In this document: positions 30,402-40,017 of the stretch, in pieces
How the letters are laid out: every line of letters starts with the position of its first letter
Position numbering within the stretch: the first letter of the stretch is position 1
Source: Agathobaculum sp.
GTDB lineage: Bacteria > Bacillota > Clostridia > Oscillospirales > Butyricicoccaceae
Direction of reading: 5' to 3'
NCBI RefSeq assembly: GCF_022775115.1
Contig: NZ_JALFLA010000018.1
Coordinates: forward strand, 1-40,870
DNA length: 40,870 nucleotides
Made by a program: the position numbers and the translations under genes
Notes under the pieces: generated by a model
What the model was told of the DNA's origin: nothing
Database searches by the model: none
The model's input: the letters and a program-made list of their open reading frames with translations, nothing else

Positions 30402-31349
30402 ATGCATACAAAAATCACCAAGCTGCTTGGGATCGAATATCCGATCGTGCAGGGCGCGATGGCGTGGGTCGCGGAGCATCATTTGGCGGGTGCGGTGTCC
30501 GCGGCGGGTGGTCTGGGCATCATCGCGGGCGGCGCAGCGCCGGCCGACGTGATCCGTGATGAGATCCGTAAGGCGCGCGCGATAACGGACAAGCCGCTCG
30601 GCCTGAATATCATGCTGCTCTCTCCTAATGCGGATGACCTTGCTCAGCTGGCCATTGATGAGAAGATCGAGGTGCTGACCACGGGCGCGGGCAATCCGGG
30701 CAAATATATGGAAAGCTGGAAGAATGCGGGCATCAAGGTCATGCCGGTGGTCGCCTCGGTCGCGCTGGCCAAACGCATGGAGCGCGCGGGCGCGGACGCG
30801 GTCATCGCAGAGGGCATGGAAGGCGGCGGCCATATCGGCGAGCTGACCACCATGCCGCTCGTGCCGCAGGTGGTGGACGCGGTCGATATCCCAGTCATCG
30901 CGGCGGGCGGCATCGCGGACGGCCGCGGTATGGCGGCGGCGCTGCTGCTGGGCGCGGAGGGCGTGCAGTGCGGCACGGTCTTTCTTGCCTCAAATGAGTG
31001 CTTTATCTCGGATAAGTATAAGGAGCTGGTGCTGGGCGCGAGCGATATCTCGACCGTTGTCACCGGCCGTCCCTCGGGGCATCCGGTGCGCGCGCTCAAG
31101 ACCCCGCTGGCGCGCAAGTGCCTGAAGCTGGAGAAAACCCCGACCGACCAGTCGCTCGAGGAGCTGGAGGCTGCGACGGCGGGCGCACTGCGCAAGGCCG
31201 TGCAGGACGGCAACTATGAGGAGGGCACCTTTATGGCTGGACAGATCGCGGGTATGCTCACCGCGCTGCGCCCGTGCGCGGATATCATCAAGGGCATGGC
31301 CGGAGAGGCCGAAGCGTTGCTGAAAAACGCCTATCAGCGGTTTCAATAA
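30402..31349 (+). CDS. fabK: enoyl-ACP reductase II (FMN-dependent)
   Basis: A 315-residue FabK, the flavin-dependent enoyl-ACP reductase that replaces FabI in many Clostridia and streptococci. It begins ITKLLGIEYPIVQGAMAWVA. The catalytic-His region EGMEGGGHIGELTTM (about 137-151) and AAGGIADGRG match the family. The related nitronate monooxygenases are excluded by the operon. AAAGGAGAGG precedes the ATG. Confidence 0.95.
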   Translation: MHTKITKLLGIEYPIVQGAMAWVAEHHLAGAVSAAGGLGIIAGGAAPADVIRDEIRKARAITDKPLGLNIMLLSPNADDLAQLAIDEKIEVLTTGAGNPGKYMESWKNAGIKVMPVVASVALAKRMERAGADAVIAEGMEGGGHIGELTTMPLVPQVVDAVDIPVIAAGGIADGRGMAAALLLGAEGVQCGTVFLASNECFISDKYKELVLGASDISTVVTGRPSGHPVRALKTPLARKCLKLEKTPTDQSLEELEAATAGALRKAVQDGNYEEGTFMAGQIAGMLTALRPCADIIKGMAGEAEALLKNAYQRFQ

Positions 31350-31391
31350 GTGCAAAGCACGGCCGAGACCCGTGCCAAACGAGGAGGAAAT

Positions 31392-32120
31392 ATGGGTATT
31401 GCAATCGTGACCGGCGGCTCGCGCGGCATTGGCGCGGCCATCGCGGAAAAGCTGGCCAAGGATGGCCACGATGTCGTTATCAATTGTGCATCCTCGGTCG
31501 AAAAGGCCGAGGCGGCGGCGCAGGCGTGCCGCGCGCACGGCGTGAAGGCCTATGTCCGCCAGTGGAACGTGGCCGATTACGCGGCGTGCGAGGCGGCGCT
31601 GCGGCAGATCAAGGAGGAGCTGGGCGCGCCGGATATCTTGGTAAACAACGCGGGCATCACCAAGGATGGCCTGCTTGTCCGCATGACGCCCGCGCAGTTT
31701 GAAGCGGTCATTTCGACCAACCTTGTCGGCGTGTTCAACATGACGCAACTGGCCGGTGCGATGATGATGCGCGCCAAAAGGGGCAGCATCATCAACCTCT
31801 CGTCAGTCGTGGGCTTGACCGGCAACGCCGGGCAGGCCAACTACGCGGCCAGCAAGGCGGGCGTCATCGGCCTGACCAAGTCTGCCGCCAAGGAGCTTGG
31901 CGGGCGCGGTGTGCGTGTCAACGCGGTCGCGCCCGGCTTTATCGAAAGCGATATGACCGATGTATTGCCCGAGGATGTGAAAAAGGCTATGCTGGCGCAG
32001 ATCGCCATGAAGCGCTGTGGTCAGCCGGAGGAGGTCGCCGCGCTGGTGTCCTTCCTCGCCTCGGACGCGGCAAGCTACATCACCGGGCAGGTGCTCGTCG
32101 TGGACGGCGGTATGCTGTAA
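31392..32120 (+). CDS. fabG: 3-oxoacyl-ACP reductase
   Basis: A 242-residue short-chain dehydrogenase. NADPH loop TGGSRGIG (7-14), NNAG near 85-88, catalytic Ser in INLSSVVG and YAASK (about 151-155). It reduces beta-ketoacyl-ACP. The start is after GAGGAGG at 31392. Confidence 0.96.
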   Translation: MGIAIVTGGSRGIGAAIAEKLAKDGHDVVINCASSVEKAEAAAQACRAHGVKAYVRQWNVADYAACEAALRQIKEELGAPDILVNNAGITKDGLLVRMTPAQFEAVISTNLVGVFNMTQLAGAMMMRAKRGSIINLSSVVGLTGNAGQANYAASKAGVIGLTKSAAKELGGRGVRVNAVAPGFIESDMTDVLPEDVKKAMLAQIAMKRCGQPEEVAALVSFLASDAASYITGQVLVVDGGML

Positions 32121-32217
32121 GGCGCGCGCACGGCAAACCATGGATGACGTGCAGAAGCAAGGGCCGCGCAGGGCGCTCGGTTCGGCGGCAGAGCGAGGGA
32201 GAAAAGGAGTGTTTGAA

Positions 32218-33447
32218 GTGGAACGAGTTGTAATCACCGGCATGGGCGCGATCACGCCGGTTGGCAATGATGTGGAAAGCTACTGGGCGGCGCTCAAGGC
32301 AGGCAAGTGCGGCATTGGGCCGATCACCCGGTTTGACGCGAGCGAGTTCAAGGTAAAGCTCGCGGCTGAGGTCAAGGACTTTGACGTGACGCAGTATGTG
32401 GATAAGCGCGAGGCGCGCCGCATGGACGCCAACTGCCATTTCGCGCTGGCGGCGGCGCAGCAGGCGGTCGATCAGGCCGGACTGAAGGAGGGCAGCTTTG
32501 ACCCCTACCGCGTGGGCGTGATTTTCGGCTCGGGCGTGGGTGGCCTGCATGTGACCGAGGAGGAGATCCCCAAGCTCAACGAAAAAGGGCCGGGGCGTGT
32601 TTCACCGCTGTGCATTCCGGAGATGATCGCCAACATGGCGGCGGCTTACATTTCGATGCGCTTTGGCTTCAGGGGTGAAAATTTCTGTCCGGTCTCGGCC
32701 TGCGCCACGGGCAACCATGCCATTGGCGAGGCCATGCGCGCCATCCGCCACGGCTATCAGGACGTGGTCGTGTGCGGCGGCACGGAAAACGGCATCATCC
32801 CGATCTCGATGGCCGGCTTCCAGAATATGAAGGCCGTGCATCTGGGCGATGACCCGTCGTGCGCGTCCATTCCGTTTGACGCGCGGCGCTCGGGCTTTGT
32901 CATGGGCGAGGGCGCGGGCTGTCTCGTGCTTGAGAGCCTGACCCATGCGCAGGCGCGCGGCGCGGCCATTTTGGCTGAGGTTGCGGGCTACGGTGCGACG
33001 GGCGACGCATATCATATTACCAGTCCCGATCCCGCGTGCGACACAGCCGCCCGTGCGATCGCAAATGCAATCGCGGATGCGGGGCTGACCCCGGCGGACG
33101 TGGATTATATCAACGCGCACGGCACTTCGACCCCGCTCAATGAGAAATATGAGACGCTTGCCATCAAAAAGGCGTTCGGTGAGGCGGCGCGGCAGGTCAA
33201 GGTCTCCTCGACCAAGTCGATGACCGGCCACCTGCTGGGCGGCGCGGCCGCGATCGAGGCGGTCGCCTGCGTCATGGCCATCCGGGACGGTGTCGTGCCG
33301 CCGACCATCGGCTACGAGCAGCCCGACCCCGAGTGTGACCTCGACGTTACGCCCAATCAGGCAGTCTCGATGCCGGTTCGCGTGGCGATTTCCAACTCGC
33401 TGGGCTTTGGCGGGCATAATGCCTGTATCCTGTTTAAGAAGGTGTGA
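32218..33447 (+). CDS. fabF: beta-ketoacyl-ACP synthase II
   Basis: A 409-residue KAS II elongation enzyme. Nucleophile Cys162 in SACATGNHA, His residues in INAHGTSTPLNEKYE and KSMTGHLLGG. It starts at GTG 32218 with AAGGAG eight bases upstream. ATG starts further upstream are not supported by a ribosome binding site. Confidence 0.95.
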   Translation: MERVVITGMGAITPVGNDVESYWAALKAGKCGIGPITRFDASEFKVKLAAEVKDFDVTQYVDKREARRMDANCHFALAAAQQAVDQAGLKEGSFDPYRVGVIFGSGVGGLHVTEEEIPKLNEKGPGRVSPLCIPEMIANMAAAYISMRFGFRGENFCPVSACATGNHAIGEAMRAIRHGYQDVVVCGGTENGIIPISMAGFQNMKAVHLGDDPSCASIPFDARRSGFVMGEGAGCLVLESLTHAQARGAAILAEVAGYGATGDAYHITSPDPACDTAARAIANAIADAGLTPADVDYINAHGTSTPLNEKYETLAIKKAFGEAARQVKVSSTKSMTGHLLGGAAAIEAVACVMAIRDGVVPPTIGYEQPDPECDLDVTPNQAVSMPVRVAISNSLGFGGHNACILFKKV

Positions 33448-33453
33448 TGCTTC

Positions 33454-33912
33454 ATGGATATCAATACGCTCAAGAACGTCGCCGTCGAGTTGATGGACGC
33501 GCTCAAGACCCGCGGTTTGGGTGAAGTCTCTATCGAGACGGACGACGTCAAGATCAAGATCAAGGCCAAGGAGGCCGCGCCGGTCGCGGTGCAGACACCT
33601 GCTGCGCCTGTGGCCGCATCCGCACCGGCCGCCGCCGCGCCCAGTGAGCAGAGTGCGCCGGACGATACCCTACCCGCGGGCACGCCGGTGACCGCGCCGC
33701 TGGTGGGCACGTTTTATTCGTCACCCGCGCCGGACGCGCCGCCCTTTGTGCTGGTCGGCCAGAAGGTCAAGCGGGGGGACACCTTGTTCATTGTAGAGGC
33801 GATGAAGACCATGAACGAGATCAAAGCACCGTGCGACGGCACAGTCGCGCGTATTCTCGCACAGCCGGGCGATTTGGTTGAGTATAATCAGGTCGTGGTC
33901 GTGCTGGAGTGA
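33454..33912 (+). CDS. accB: biotin carboxyl carrier protein of acetyl-CoA carboxylase
   Basis: A 152-residue BCCP with a helical N-terminus, an Ala/Pro-rich linker (about 41-75) and a biotinyl domain. The biotinylated lysine is K118 in EAMKTMNEI. It starts six bases after the fabF stop. Confidence 0.95.
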   Translation: MDINTLKNVAVELMDALKTRGLGEVSIETDDVKIKIKAKEAAPVAVQTPAAPVAASAPAAAAPSEQSAPDDTLPAGTPVTAPLVGTFYSSPAPDAPPFVLVGQKVKRGDTLFIVEAMKTMNEIKAPCDGTVARILAQPGDLVEYNQVVVVLE

Positions 33913-33993
33913 GGCGCGGCGGGCGCTGTCCAGCGCGTGCTTTGCGCGCGGATTTTGCCGCAACCAATGTTTTAACGGAGAGAGATGTAGAAT

Positions 33994-34419
33994 ATGCTGA
34001 ATAAAGAGCAGATCATGGCGATCCTGCCGCACCGGCCGCCCATGCTGCTGGTCGATGAGATCGTCGAGCTGGATGAGGAGCACGCGGTCGGCCTGCTGCA
34101 TCTGACCGGCGAGGAGTTCTTTTTCCAAGGGCATTTCCCGGGAAACCCGATCATGCCGGCCGTCTTCCGGCTGGAGGCGCTGGCGCAGGTGGGCGGTGTG
34201 GCGCTGCTGTCCATCCCGGAGTTCCGGGGCAAAACGGCGGTCTACACCGGCATCGACAAGGCCAAGTTCCGCGCGATGGCAAAGCCGGGCGACACGCTCC
34301 GCATGGAGGTGCGCTTTGTCAAGCGCCGCGGCCCGATGGCAGTGGCCGAGGGCGTTGTTTGGGTGGGCGACCAGAAGGCCGCCGAGGCTGAGATCAAGTG
34401 CATGGTCATCATGGACTGA
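33994..34419 (+). CDS. fabZ: 3-hydroxyacyl-ACP dehydratase
   Basis: A 141-residue hotdog-fold dehydratase. PHRPPMLLVD (12-21), catalytic H47 in GHFPGNPIMP and E61 in RLEALAQ. The usual MPGV reads MPAV and the next residues are F-R rather than the typical L-hydrophobic; this is a small departure that keeps both catalytic residues. ACGGAGAGA precedes the ATG. Confidence 0.94.
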   Translation: MLNKEQIMAILPHRPPMLLVDEIVELDEEHAVGLLHLTGEEFFFQGHFPGNPIMPAVFRLEALAQVGGVALLSIPEFRGKTAVYTGIDKAKFRAMAKPGDTLRMEVRFVKRRGPMAVAEGVVWVGDQKAAEAEIKCMVIMD

Positions 34420-34432
34420 GACGGAGAGAGCA

Positions 34433-35776
34433 ATGTTTCAAAAGGTACTCATCGCAAATCGCGGCGAGATCGCGGTTCGCATCATTCAGGCCTGCCGCGA
34501 CCTCGGCGTGATCGCGGTCGCGGTCTATTCCGAGACCGACCGCGAGGCGCTGCACGCGCAGATCGCGGATGAGGCCGTGTGCATTGGCCCGGCGCGCGCG
34601 TCGGACAGCTATCTGAATATGGAAAACATCATCTCGGCGGCGCTGGCCTCGGGCTGTCAGGCCATTCATCCGGGTTTTGGCTTTCTGTCCGAAAACCCGG
34701 ACTTTGCCGAGCGTACCACGCAGGCCGGACTGGCCTTTATCGGCCCGACCTCGGCCACCATCCGTTTGATGGGCGACAAGTCCGAGGCCAAGCGCACCGC
34801 GATTGCGGCGGGCGTGCCCGTCGCCCTTGGCACGGACGGGCCGGTGCGGGATTTTGACGAAGCCATCGAGCAGGCCGCGCGCATCGGCTACCCAGTCATG
34901 CTCAAGGCGGCCTCGGGCGGCGGCGGCAAGGGCATCCGCTTTGCACGCAGCGTCAAGGAACTGAAGAGCGCGTACGACGGCGCGGCCGCTGAGGCGATCG
35001 CAAACTTTGGCGACGGCCGTCTGTACATGGAGAAATACATCGAAAACCCGCGCCATATCGAGGTGCAGGTGCTGGGCGACAATTACGGCAACGTGGTGCA
35101 TCTGTTCGAGCGCGAGTGCTCGATCCAGCGCCGCCACCAGAAGCTGATCGAGGAAGCACCCTCGGCGTTCGTCACACCCGCGCTGCGCGAGCGGATGACA
35201 AAGGCGGCGGTCGAGCTGGCAAAGCGCGTCGGCTACCGGGGCGCGGGCACGATCGAATTTCTGGTCGATCAGGAGCGCAATTTTTACTTTTGCGAGATGA
35301 ACACCCGCATTCAGGTCGAGCATCCCGTCACCGAGCAGGTGACCGGCGTCGACCTTGTGTGCGAGCAGATCAAGCTCGCCGCCGGCGAGCCGCTCTCCTT
35401 CGGGCAGGACGAGCTCGCGCTGCGCGGACACGCGATCGAATGCCGCATCAACGCCGAAGACCCCAGCCGGGACTTCGCGCCCTGCCCAGGCAAGCTGGTT
35501 TCGCTGCATCTGCCGGGCGGGCCGGGCGTGCGCATTGACACGGCGGCCTATCAGGGCTATACCATTCCGCCGTTTTATGATTCGATGATCGGTAAGCTGA
35601 TCGTCTACGGCGCAGATCGGCAGCAGGCCATCGCCCGGATGCGCCGTGCGCTGGCTGAGATGCTGTTTGAGGGCGTCGTGACCGGTGCGGATTACCAGAT
35701 GCGCATTTTGCGTTCCAAGGCATTTGAGCAGGCGGATTTTCACGTCAACTCGATTGCACAGGGCGCTTTCGACTGA
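34433..35776 (+). CDS. accC: biotin carboxylase subunit of acetyl-CoA carboxylase
   Basis: A 447-residue ATP-grasp biotin carboxylase. ANRGEIAVRII near the start, ATP loop SGGGGKGI (about 162-169), and MNTRIQVEHPVTE (about 287-299). Full length. It starts 13 bases after the fabZ stop. Confidence 0.97.
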   Translation: MFQKVLIANRGEIAVRIIQACRDLGVIAVAVYSETDREALHAQIADEAVCIGPARASDSYLNMENIISAALASGCQAIHPGFGFLSENPDFAERTTQAGLAFIGPTSATIRLMGDKSEAKRTAIAAGVPVALGTDGPVRDFDEAIEQAARIGYPVMLKAASGGGGKGIRFARSVKELKSAYDGAAAEAIANFGDGRLYMEKYIENPRHIEVQVLGDNYGNVVHLFERECSIQRRHQKLIEEAPSAFVTPALRERMTKAAVELAKRVGYRGAGTIEFLVDQERNFYFCEMNTRIQVEHPVTEQVTGVDLVCEQIKLAAGEPLSFGQDELALRGHAIECRINAEDPSRDFAPCPGKLVSLHLPGGPGVRIDTAAYQGYTIPPFYDSMIGKLIVYGADRQQAIARMRRALAEMLFEGVVTGADYQMRILRSKAFEQADFHVNSIAQGAFD

Positions 35777-35794
35777 TAAGAGAGGAGGATATCC

Positions 35795-36670
35795 ATGGGG
35801 CTGCTTGATCTGTTCCAAAAAACGAGAGAAACCTCGATGGAGATGAAGCCGCCGGAGGAGGACGAGGGCAAGGTCGTCGCTTGCAAGGGCTGCGGCGCGG
35901 AGCTGAAGGCCTACACCTATGGCAAAAACCTGTATGTTTGCCCGCACTGCGGCCGCTACGGCCGGCTGCTTGCGCGCACACGCATTCGGCAGATCGCGGA
36001 CAAGGATTCCTTCCGTGAGCTGTTCGCCGGCCTTGCGCCTGCCGACCCGATCCAGTTTCCGGGTTATGCCGAAAAAACGGCCGAGCTTGCCGAAAAGGTC
36101 GGTATGCCGGACGCGGTCAAGACCGGCGTATGCCGCATCGGCGGGGTGGAGACCGGCATCGGCGTGATGGACAGCCATTTTCTGATGGCCTCGATGGGCT
36201 CGGTCGTTGGTGAAAAGCTGACCCGCCTGTTTGAATACGCGACCGAAAAGAGCCTGCCCGTCGTGCTGTTTACCTGCTCGGGCGGCGCGCGGATGCAGGA
36301 GGGCATGTTTTCGCTGCTGCAAATGGCCAAGGTGTCCGCGGCGGCGCGCCGCCATTCGGACGCGGGACTGCTGTATATCACCGTGCTGACCGACCCGACC
36401 ACAGGCGGCGTGACCGCCTCGTTTGCCATGTTGGGCGACATCATTCTGGCCGAGCCGCGCACGACCATCGGCTTTGCCGGCCGCCGTGTGATCGAGGGCA
36501 CCATCGGCCAAACGCTGCCGGAGGATTTTCAGTCGTCAGAGTTCTTGCTTTCGCACGGCTTCTGTGATAAAATAGTTCCGCGCAATAAGCTCAAGGGCAC
36601 GCTCGAAACGCTGCTCAAGCTGCACACGCAGCCCAAACCGAAGAAATGGCAGGTGTGGCGCAATGATTGA
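35795..36670 (+). CDS. accD: acetyl-CoA carboxylase carboxyltransferase beta subunit
   Basis: A 291-residue AccD. The zinc ribbon uses C30, C33, C49 and C52. The crotonase-like carboxyltransferase fold contains SGGARMQEG (about 162-170) and TDPTTGGVTAS (about 197-207). GAGAGGAGG precedes the ATG. It overlaps accA by eight bases. Confidence 0.96.
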   Translation: MGLLDLFQKTRETSMEMKPPEEDEGKVVACKGCGAELKAYTYGKNLYVCPHCGRYGRLLARTRIRQIADKDSFRELFAGLAPADPIQFPGYAEKTAELAEKVGMPDAVKTGVCRIGGVETGIGVMDSHFLMASMGSVVGEKLTRLFEYATEKSLPVVLFTCSGGARMQEGMFSLLQMAKVSAAARRHSDAGLLYITVLTDPTTGGVTASFAMLGDIILAEPRTTIGFAGRRVIEGTIGQTLPEDFQSSEFLLSHGFCDKIVPRNKLKGTLETLLKLHTQPKPKKWQVWRND

Positions 36671-37481
36671 CCGTTCGGCAAGCGAAAAAATGCATATCAT
36701 CCACGATACCAAGCGGCCGATGCTCAGCGACTATATTGAAAGCCTGTTCGATGACTTTATCGAGCTGCACGGCGACCGCTATTTCGGCGACGATCACGCG
36801 ATCATGGCGGGCGTGGGGTATTTCTGCGGCAGTCCGGTGACCGTTATCGGCCACCGTAAGGGCCGCACGATCGAGCAGAACATGGACGCGAATTTCGGCA
36901 TGGCGCACCCGGAGGGCTACCGTAAGGCGCTGCGCCTTGCCCATCAGGCTGAGAAATTTGGTCGTCCGGTCATCAACTTTGTCGATACCGGCGGCGCGTT
37001 CTGCGGCGTGGGCGCGGAGGAGCGCGGGCAGGGCGAGGCCATCGCCCGCTGCCTGTATGAGTTTATCGAGCTGCGCACGCCGGTCATCTCGATCATCACG
37101 GGCGAGGGCGGCTCGGGCGGCGCGCTGGCGCTGGCCGTGGCCGACCGGGTGCTGATGCTCGAAAACGCGCTGTACTCGGTTATTTCGCCGCGCGGCTGTG
37201 CGTCCATTTTGTGGAAAGACCCCAAGCGCGAGGCCGAGGCCGCCGACACGCTGCGCATCACCGCGCAGGATCTGCTGGGCTTTGGCATGATCGAAGGCAT
37301 CATCCCGGAGGGGACGAGCGGCGCGCAGCTGATCCGCAACGTTGGCAAGGCGATACGGGAGCAGCTCGCTGCCCTCTGCGCGGAGCGCAGCATCGACGCG
37401 CTGCTGCAAAAACGGTATGAAAAATTCCGCAAGATCGGAGTTTTCAGACAAATAAATCATGAAAAAATCGAAGGAGTGTAG
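36663..37481 (+). CDS. accA: acetyl-CoA carboxylase carboxyltransferase alpha subunit
   Basis: A 272-residue AccA, partner of AccD. DFIELHGDRYFGDD (about 30-43), GHRKG, DTGGAFCGVGAEERGQ (about 106-121) and GEGGSGGALALAVADRV (about 145-161) are diagnostic. Translationally coupled to accD. Confidence 0.96.
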   Translation: MIDRSASEKMHIIHDTKRPMLSDYIESLFDDFIELHGDRYFGDDHAIMAGVGYFCGSPVTVIGHRKGRTIEQNMDANFGMAHPEGYRKALRLAHQAEKFGRPVINFVDTGGAFCGVGAEERGQGEAIARCLYEFIELRTPVISIITGEGGSGGALALAVADRVLMLENALYSVISPRGCASILWKDPKREAEAADTLRITAQDLLGFGMIEGIIPEGTSGAQLIRNVGKAIREQLAALCAERSIDALLQKRYEKFRKIGVFRQINHEKIEGV

Positions 37482-37486
37482 GACCC

Positions 37487-37711
37487 ATGTTTGAGAAGAT
37501 CTGCGAGCTGCTGGCTGATAAGTTTGACGCCGACGTCTCCACCATGACCATGGATACTAAGATCAAGGAGGATCTGGGCGCGGATTCGCTTGACATCGTC
37601 GAGATGATCATGGACGTTGAGGAGAATTTCGGCGTCAAGATCCCGGACGAGGATGCCGTGCAGATGAGCACCATCGGCGACATCGTCAAGTATATCGAGG
37701 AGAAGCAGTAA
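37487..37711 (+). CDS. acpP: acyl carrier protein
   Basis: A 74-residue ACP. The phosphopantetheine serine is S34 in LGADSLDIVEM. It closes the operon, five bases after accA, whereas many Clostridia place acpP near fabH. A terminator follows. Confidence 0.97.
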   Translation: MFEKICELLADKFDADVSTMTMDTKIKEDLGADSLDIVEMIMDVEENFGVKIPDEDAVQMSTIGDIVKYIEEKQ

Positions 37712-37717
37712 AAAGCT

Positions 37718-37755
37718 ATGGCTGTAAGCGGTTTGCGCTTGCAGCCATTTGTTTT
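37718..37755 (+). terminator. terminator of the fab/acc operon
   Basis: ATGGCTG-T-AAGCG paired with CGCTT-G-CAGCCAT, followed by TTGTTTTG. Confidence 0.75.
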
Positions 37756-37963
37756 GCGCGGCGGACGGAGCGCGCGGTTCTGTGCGCCGGGGGCTTTGCC
37801 CTATCCGGATCCGAAAGGGTGGCGGAAAAGCGTGTTTCAGCTTTTTTTTACAGTTTTCTGCCGGTCGGTGCGTGCAATTTTGATGATAAAAGTAGTAGAA
37901 ATGCACGGGCAAACAAAGTATAATAATAGCTGCACGAAAATAACCGCTTTAGGAGGAATAGAT

Positions 37964-39745
37964 ATGATCCGTAACGATCTGCGCAACATCGCCATCATCG
38001 CGCACGTCGACCACGGCAAGACCACCATCGTCGACGGACTCTTCAAGTTCTCCGGCAGCTTCCGCGACAACCAGCAGGTCGAGGAGTGCCTCATGGACTC
38101 CAATGACCTCGAGCGCGAGCGCGGCATCACCATCACCTCCAAGAACGGCTCCTTCCGCTACAAGGACTACACCATCAACATCATCGACACCCCCGGACAC
38201 GCCGACTTCGGCGGACAGGTCGAGCGAGTCCTCAAGATGGCCGACGGCGCCCTCCTCCTCGTCGACGCCCAGGAGGGCCCCATGCCCCAGACCTACTTCG
38301 TCCTCAAGAAGGCCCTCGCGCTCGCCCTCCCCATCATCGTCGTCATCAACAAGATCGACAAGCCCGCCGCACGCCCCCACTGGGCCGTCGACCAGGTATT
38401 CGACCTCTTCGTCAAGCTCGACGCGCCCGACGAGCTCCTCGACTTCCCCGTCGTCTACGCCTCCGGACGCGACGGCTACGCCATCGACAACCTCGAGGAC
38501 CCGCACCGCGACCTCACCCCCCTCTGCGAGCACATCATCAAGCGCATCCCCCCGCCCTCCGGCTCCCCCGACGGCCCCCTCCAGGTCCTCGTCTCCACCA
38601 TCGACTACTCGCCCTACCTCGGACGACTCGGCATCGGCAAGATCACCAGCGGACAGCTCAACATCAACAAGGAAATCGCCGTCGTCATGCGCGACGGCTC
38701 CATGAAGCCCGCCCGCGTCACCAAGGTCTTCCGCTTCGAGGTCAACCAGAAGGTCCCCTGCGACCACGCCATCTGCGGCGACATCGTCGCCATCTCCGGC
38801 ATGGACGACGTCACCGTCGGCTGCACCTACACCGACCCCGAAAACCCCATCCCACTCCCCCCCACCGAGATCGACCCGCCCACCATCTCCATGAACTTCA
38901 TCCCCAACGACTCCCCCTTCTCGGGACGCGAGGGAACCTTCGTCACCTCCAGACACCTCGCCGAGCGACTCGCACGCGAGATCATGTCCGACGTCGCCCT
39001 CCAGGTCGAGCCGCTCGGCGAAGGCATGGGCTTCAAGGTCTCCGGACGAGGCGAGCTCCACCTCTCCATCCTCATCGAGAAGATGCGCCGCGAGGGCTAC
39101 GAATTCCAGGTCACCAGACCTCAGGTCATCTTCCACGAGGAAAACGGCGTCAAGATGGAGCCCTACGAGGAACTCACCATCGACGTCGACGAGACCTGCA
39201 TGGGCGCCGTCATGGAAAAGCTCGGCATCCGCAAGGGACGCATCCAGACCATGGACACCGCCAACGGCATGGCCAAGCTCACCTACCTCATCCCCACCCG
39301 AGGACTCCTCGGATACCGCTCCGAATTCCTCACCGACACCAAGGGACTCGGCGTCATGAACTACATCTTCCACGACTACGAGCCCTACGCCGGCGAAATC
39401 CGCTTCCGCACCCGCGGCGCCATGGTCTCCATGTGCACCTGCACCACCGTCGGCTACGCCCTCTTCAACCTCCAGGAGCGCGGCAAGCTCTTCGTCGGCC
39501 CCGGCATCGACGTCTACGAGGGACAGGTCGTCGGCGAGCACTGCCGCGAGGGAGACCTCCTCGTCAACCCCGCCAAGGCCAAGAAGCTCACCAACATGCG
39601 CGCCTCCGGCTCCGACGAGGCCATCATCCTCACGCCCCCCGTCACCATGTCCCTCGAGGAAAACATCGCCTACATCGACGACGATGAGCTCGTCGAGGTC
39701 ACCCCCAAGTCCATCCGCATCCGCAAGATCCGCATCCACAAGTAA
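37964..39745 (+). CDS. typA: translational GTPase TypA/BipA
   Basis: A 593-residue BipA/TypA, a ribosome-associated GTPase of the EF-G family. G1 AHVDHGKTT (13-21), G2 RGITI, G3 [10 protein letters not shown], the effector-adjacent [14 protein letters not shown] and G4 NKID. AGGAGG precedes the ATG. TATAAT is at 37919-37924. The codon use is extreme: after the first six or so codons, leucine is almost always CTC, valine GTC and alanine GCC, while all neighbouring genes prefer CTG and GCG. This indicates a foreign origin for nearly the whole reading frame, or an assembly chimera. Confidence 0.95.
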   Translation: MIRNDLRNIAIIAHVDHGKTTIVDGLFKFSGSFRDNQQVEECLMDSNDLERERGITITSKNGSFRYKDYTINIIDTPGHADFGGQVERVLKMADGALLLVDAQEGPMPQTYFVLKKALALALPIIVVINKIDKPAARPHWAVDQVFDLFVKLDAPDELLDFPVVYASGRDGYAIDNLEDPHRDLTPLCEHIIKRIPPPSGSPDGPLQVLVSTIDYSPYLGRLGIGKITSGQLNINKEIAVVMRDGSMKPARVTKVFRFEVNQKVPCDHAICGDIVAISGMDDVTVGCTYTDPENPIPLPPTEIDPPTISMNFIPNDSPFSGREGTFVTSRHLAERLAREIMSDVALQVEPLGEGMGFKVSGRGELHLSILIEKMRREGYEFQVTRPQVIFHEENGVKMEPYEELTIDVDETCMGAVMEKLGIRKGRIQTMDTANGMAKLTYLIPTRGLLGYRSEFLTDTKGLGVMNYIFHDYEPYAGEIRFRTRGAMVSMCTCTTVGYALFNLQERGKLFVGPGIDVYEGQVVGEHCREGDLLVNPAKAKKLTNMRASGSDEAIILTPPVTMSLEENIAYIDDDELVEVTPKSIRIRKIRIHK

Positions 39746-39823
39746 GCGGTCGGCGGCATACGGCGCGACGGTGCCCTCACGCCTCCTGATGGCGAGGGCT
39801 TCGCCACACACACACGCACAACA

Positions 39824-39873
39824 AGGGCGCCGCGGACGTCAGGCTCCCCCCCGATGTCCGCGACGCCCTCTTT
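39824..39873 (+). terminator. terminator after typA
   Basis: AGGGCG and CGCCCT with inner CGCGGAC/GTCCGCG, then CTTTG. The loop contains seven consecutive C. Confidence 0.65.
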
Positions 39874-40017
39874 GTGCACGAACGCCCCTCCCATCCCCCC
39901 ACACACGACGGCTGCCGCGCCCGCCCCTCAGACGGCCTTTTTTTCCAGCACAGAGTTGCCGGACAGGGTGAGGCCATTACAGTGAGACAGTCAGACACAT
40001 CCGATGAGGGCATCGCT

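Noticed and set aside
37949-39811. A 620-codon open frame antisense to typA
   Set aside because: It is an artefact of the CTC/GTC/GCC codon bias of typA. The translation is an unnatural Val/Asp/Gly/Glu repeat and there is no ribosome binding site.
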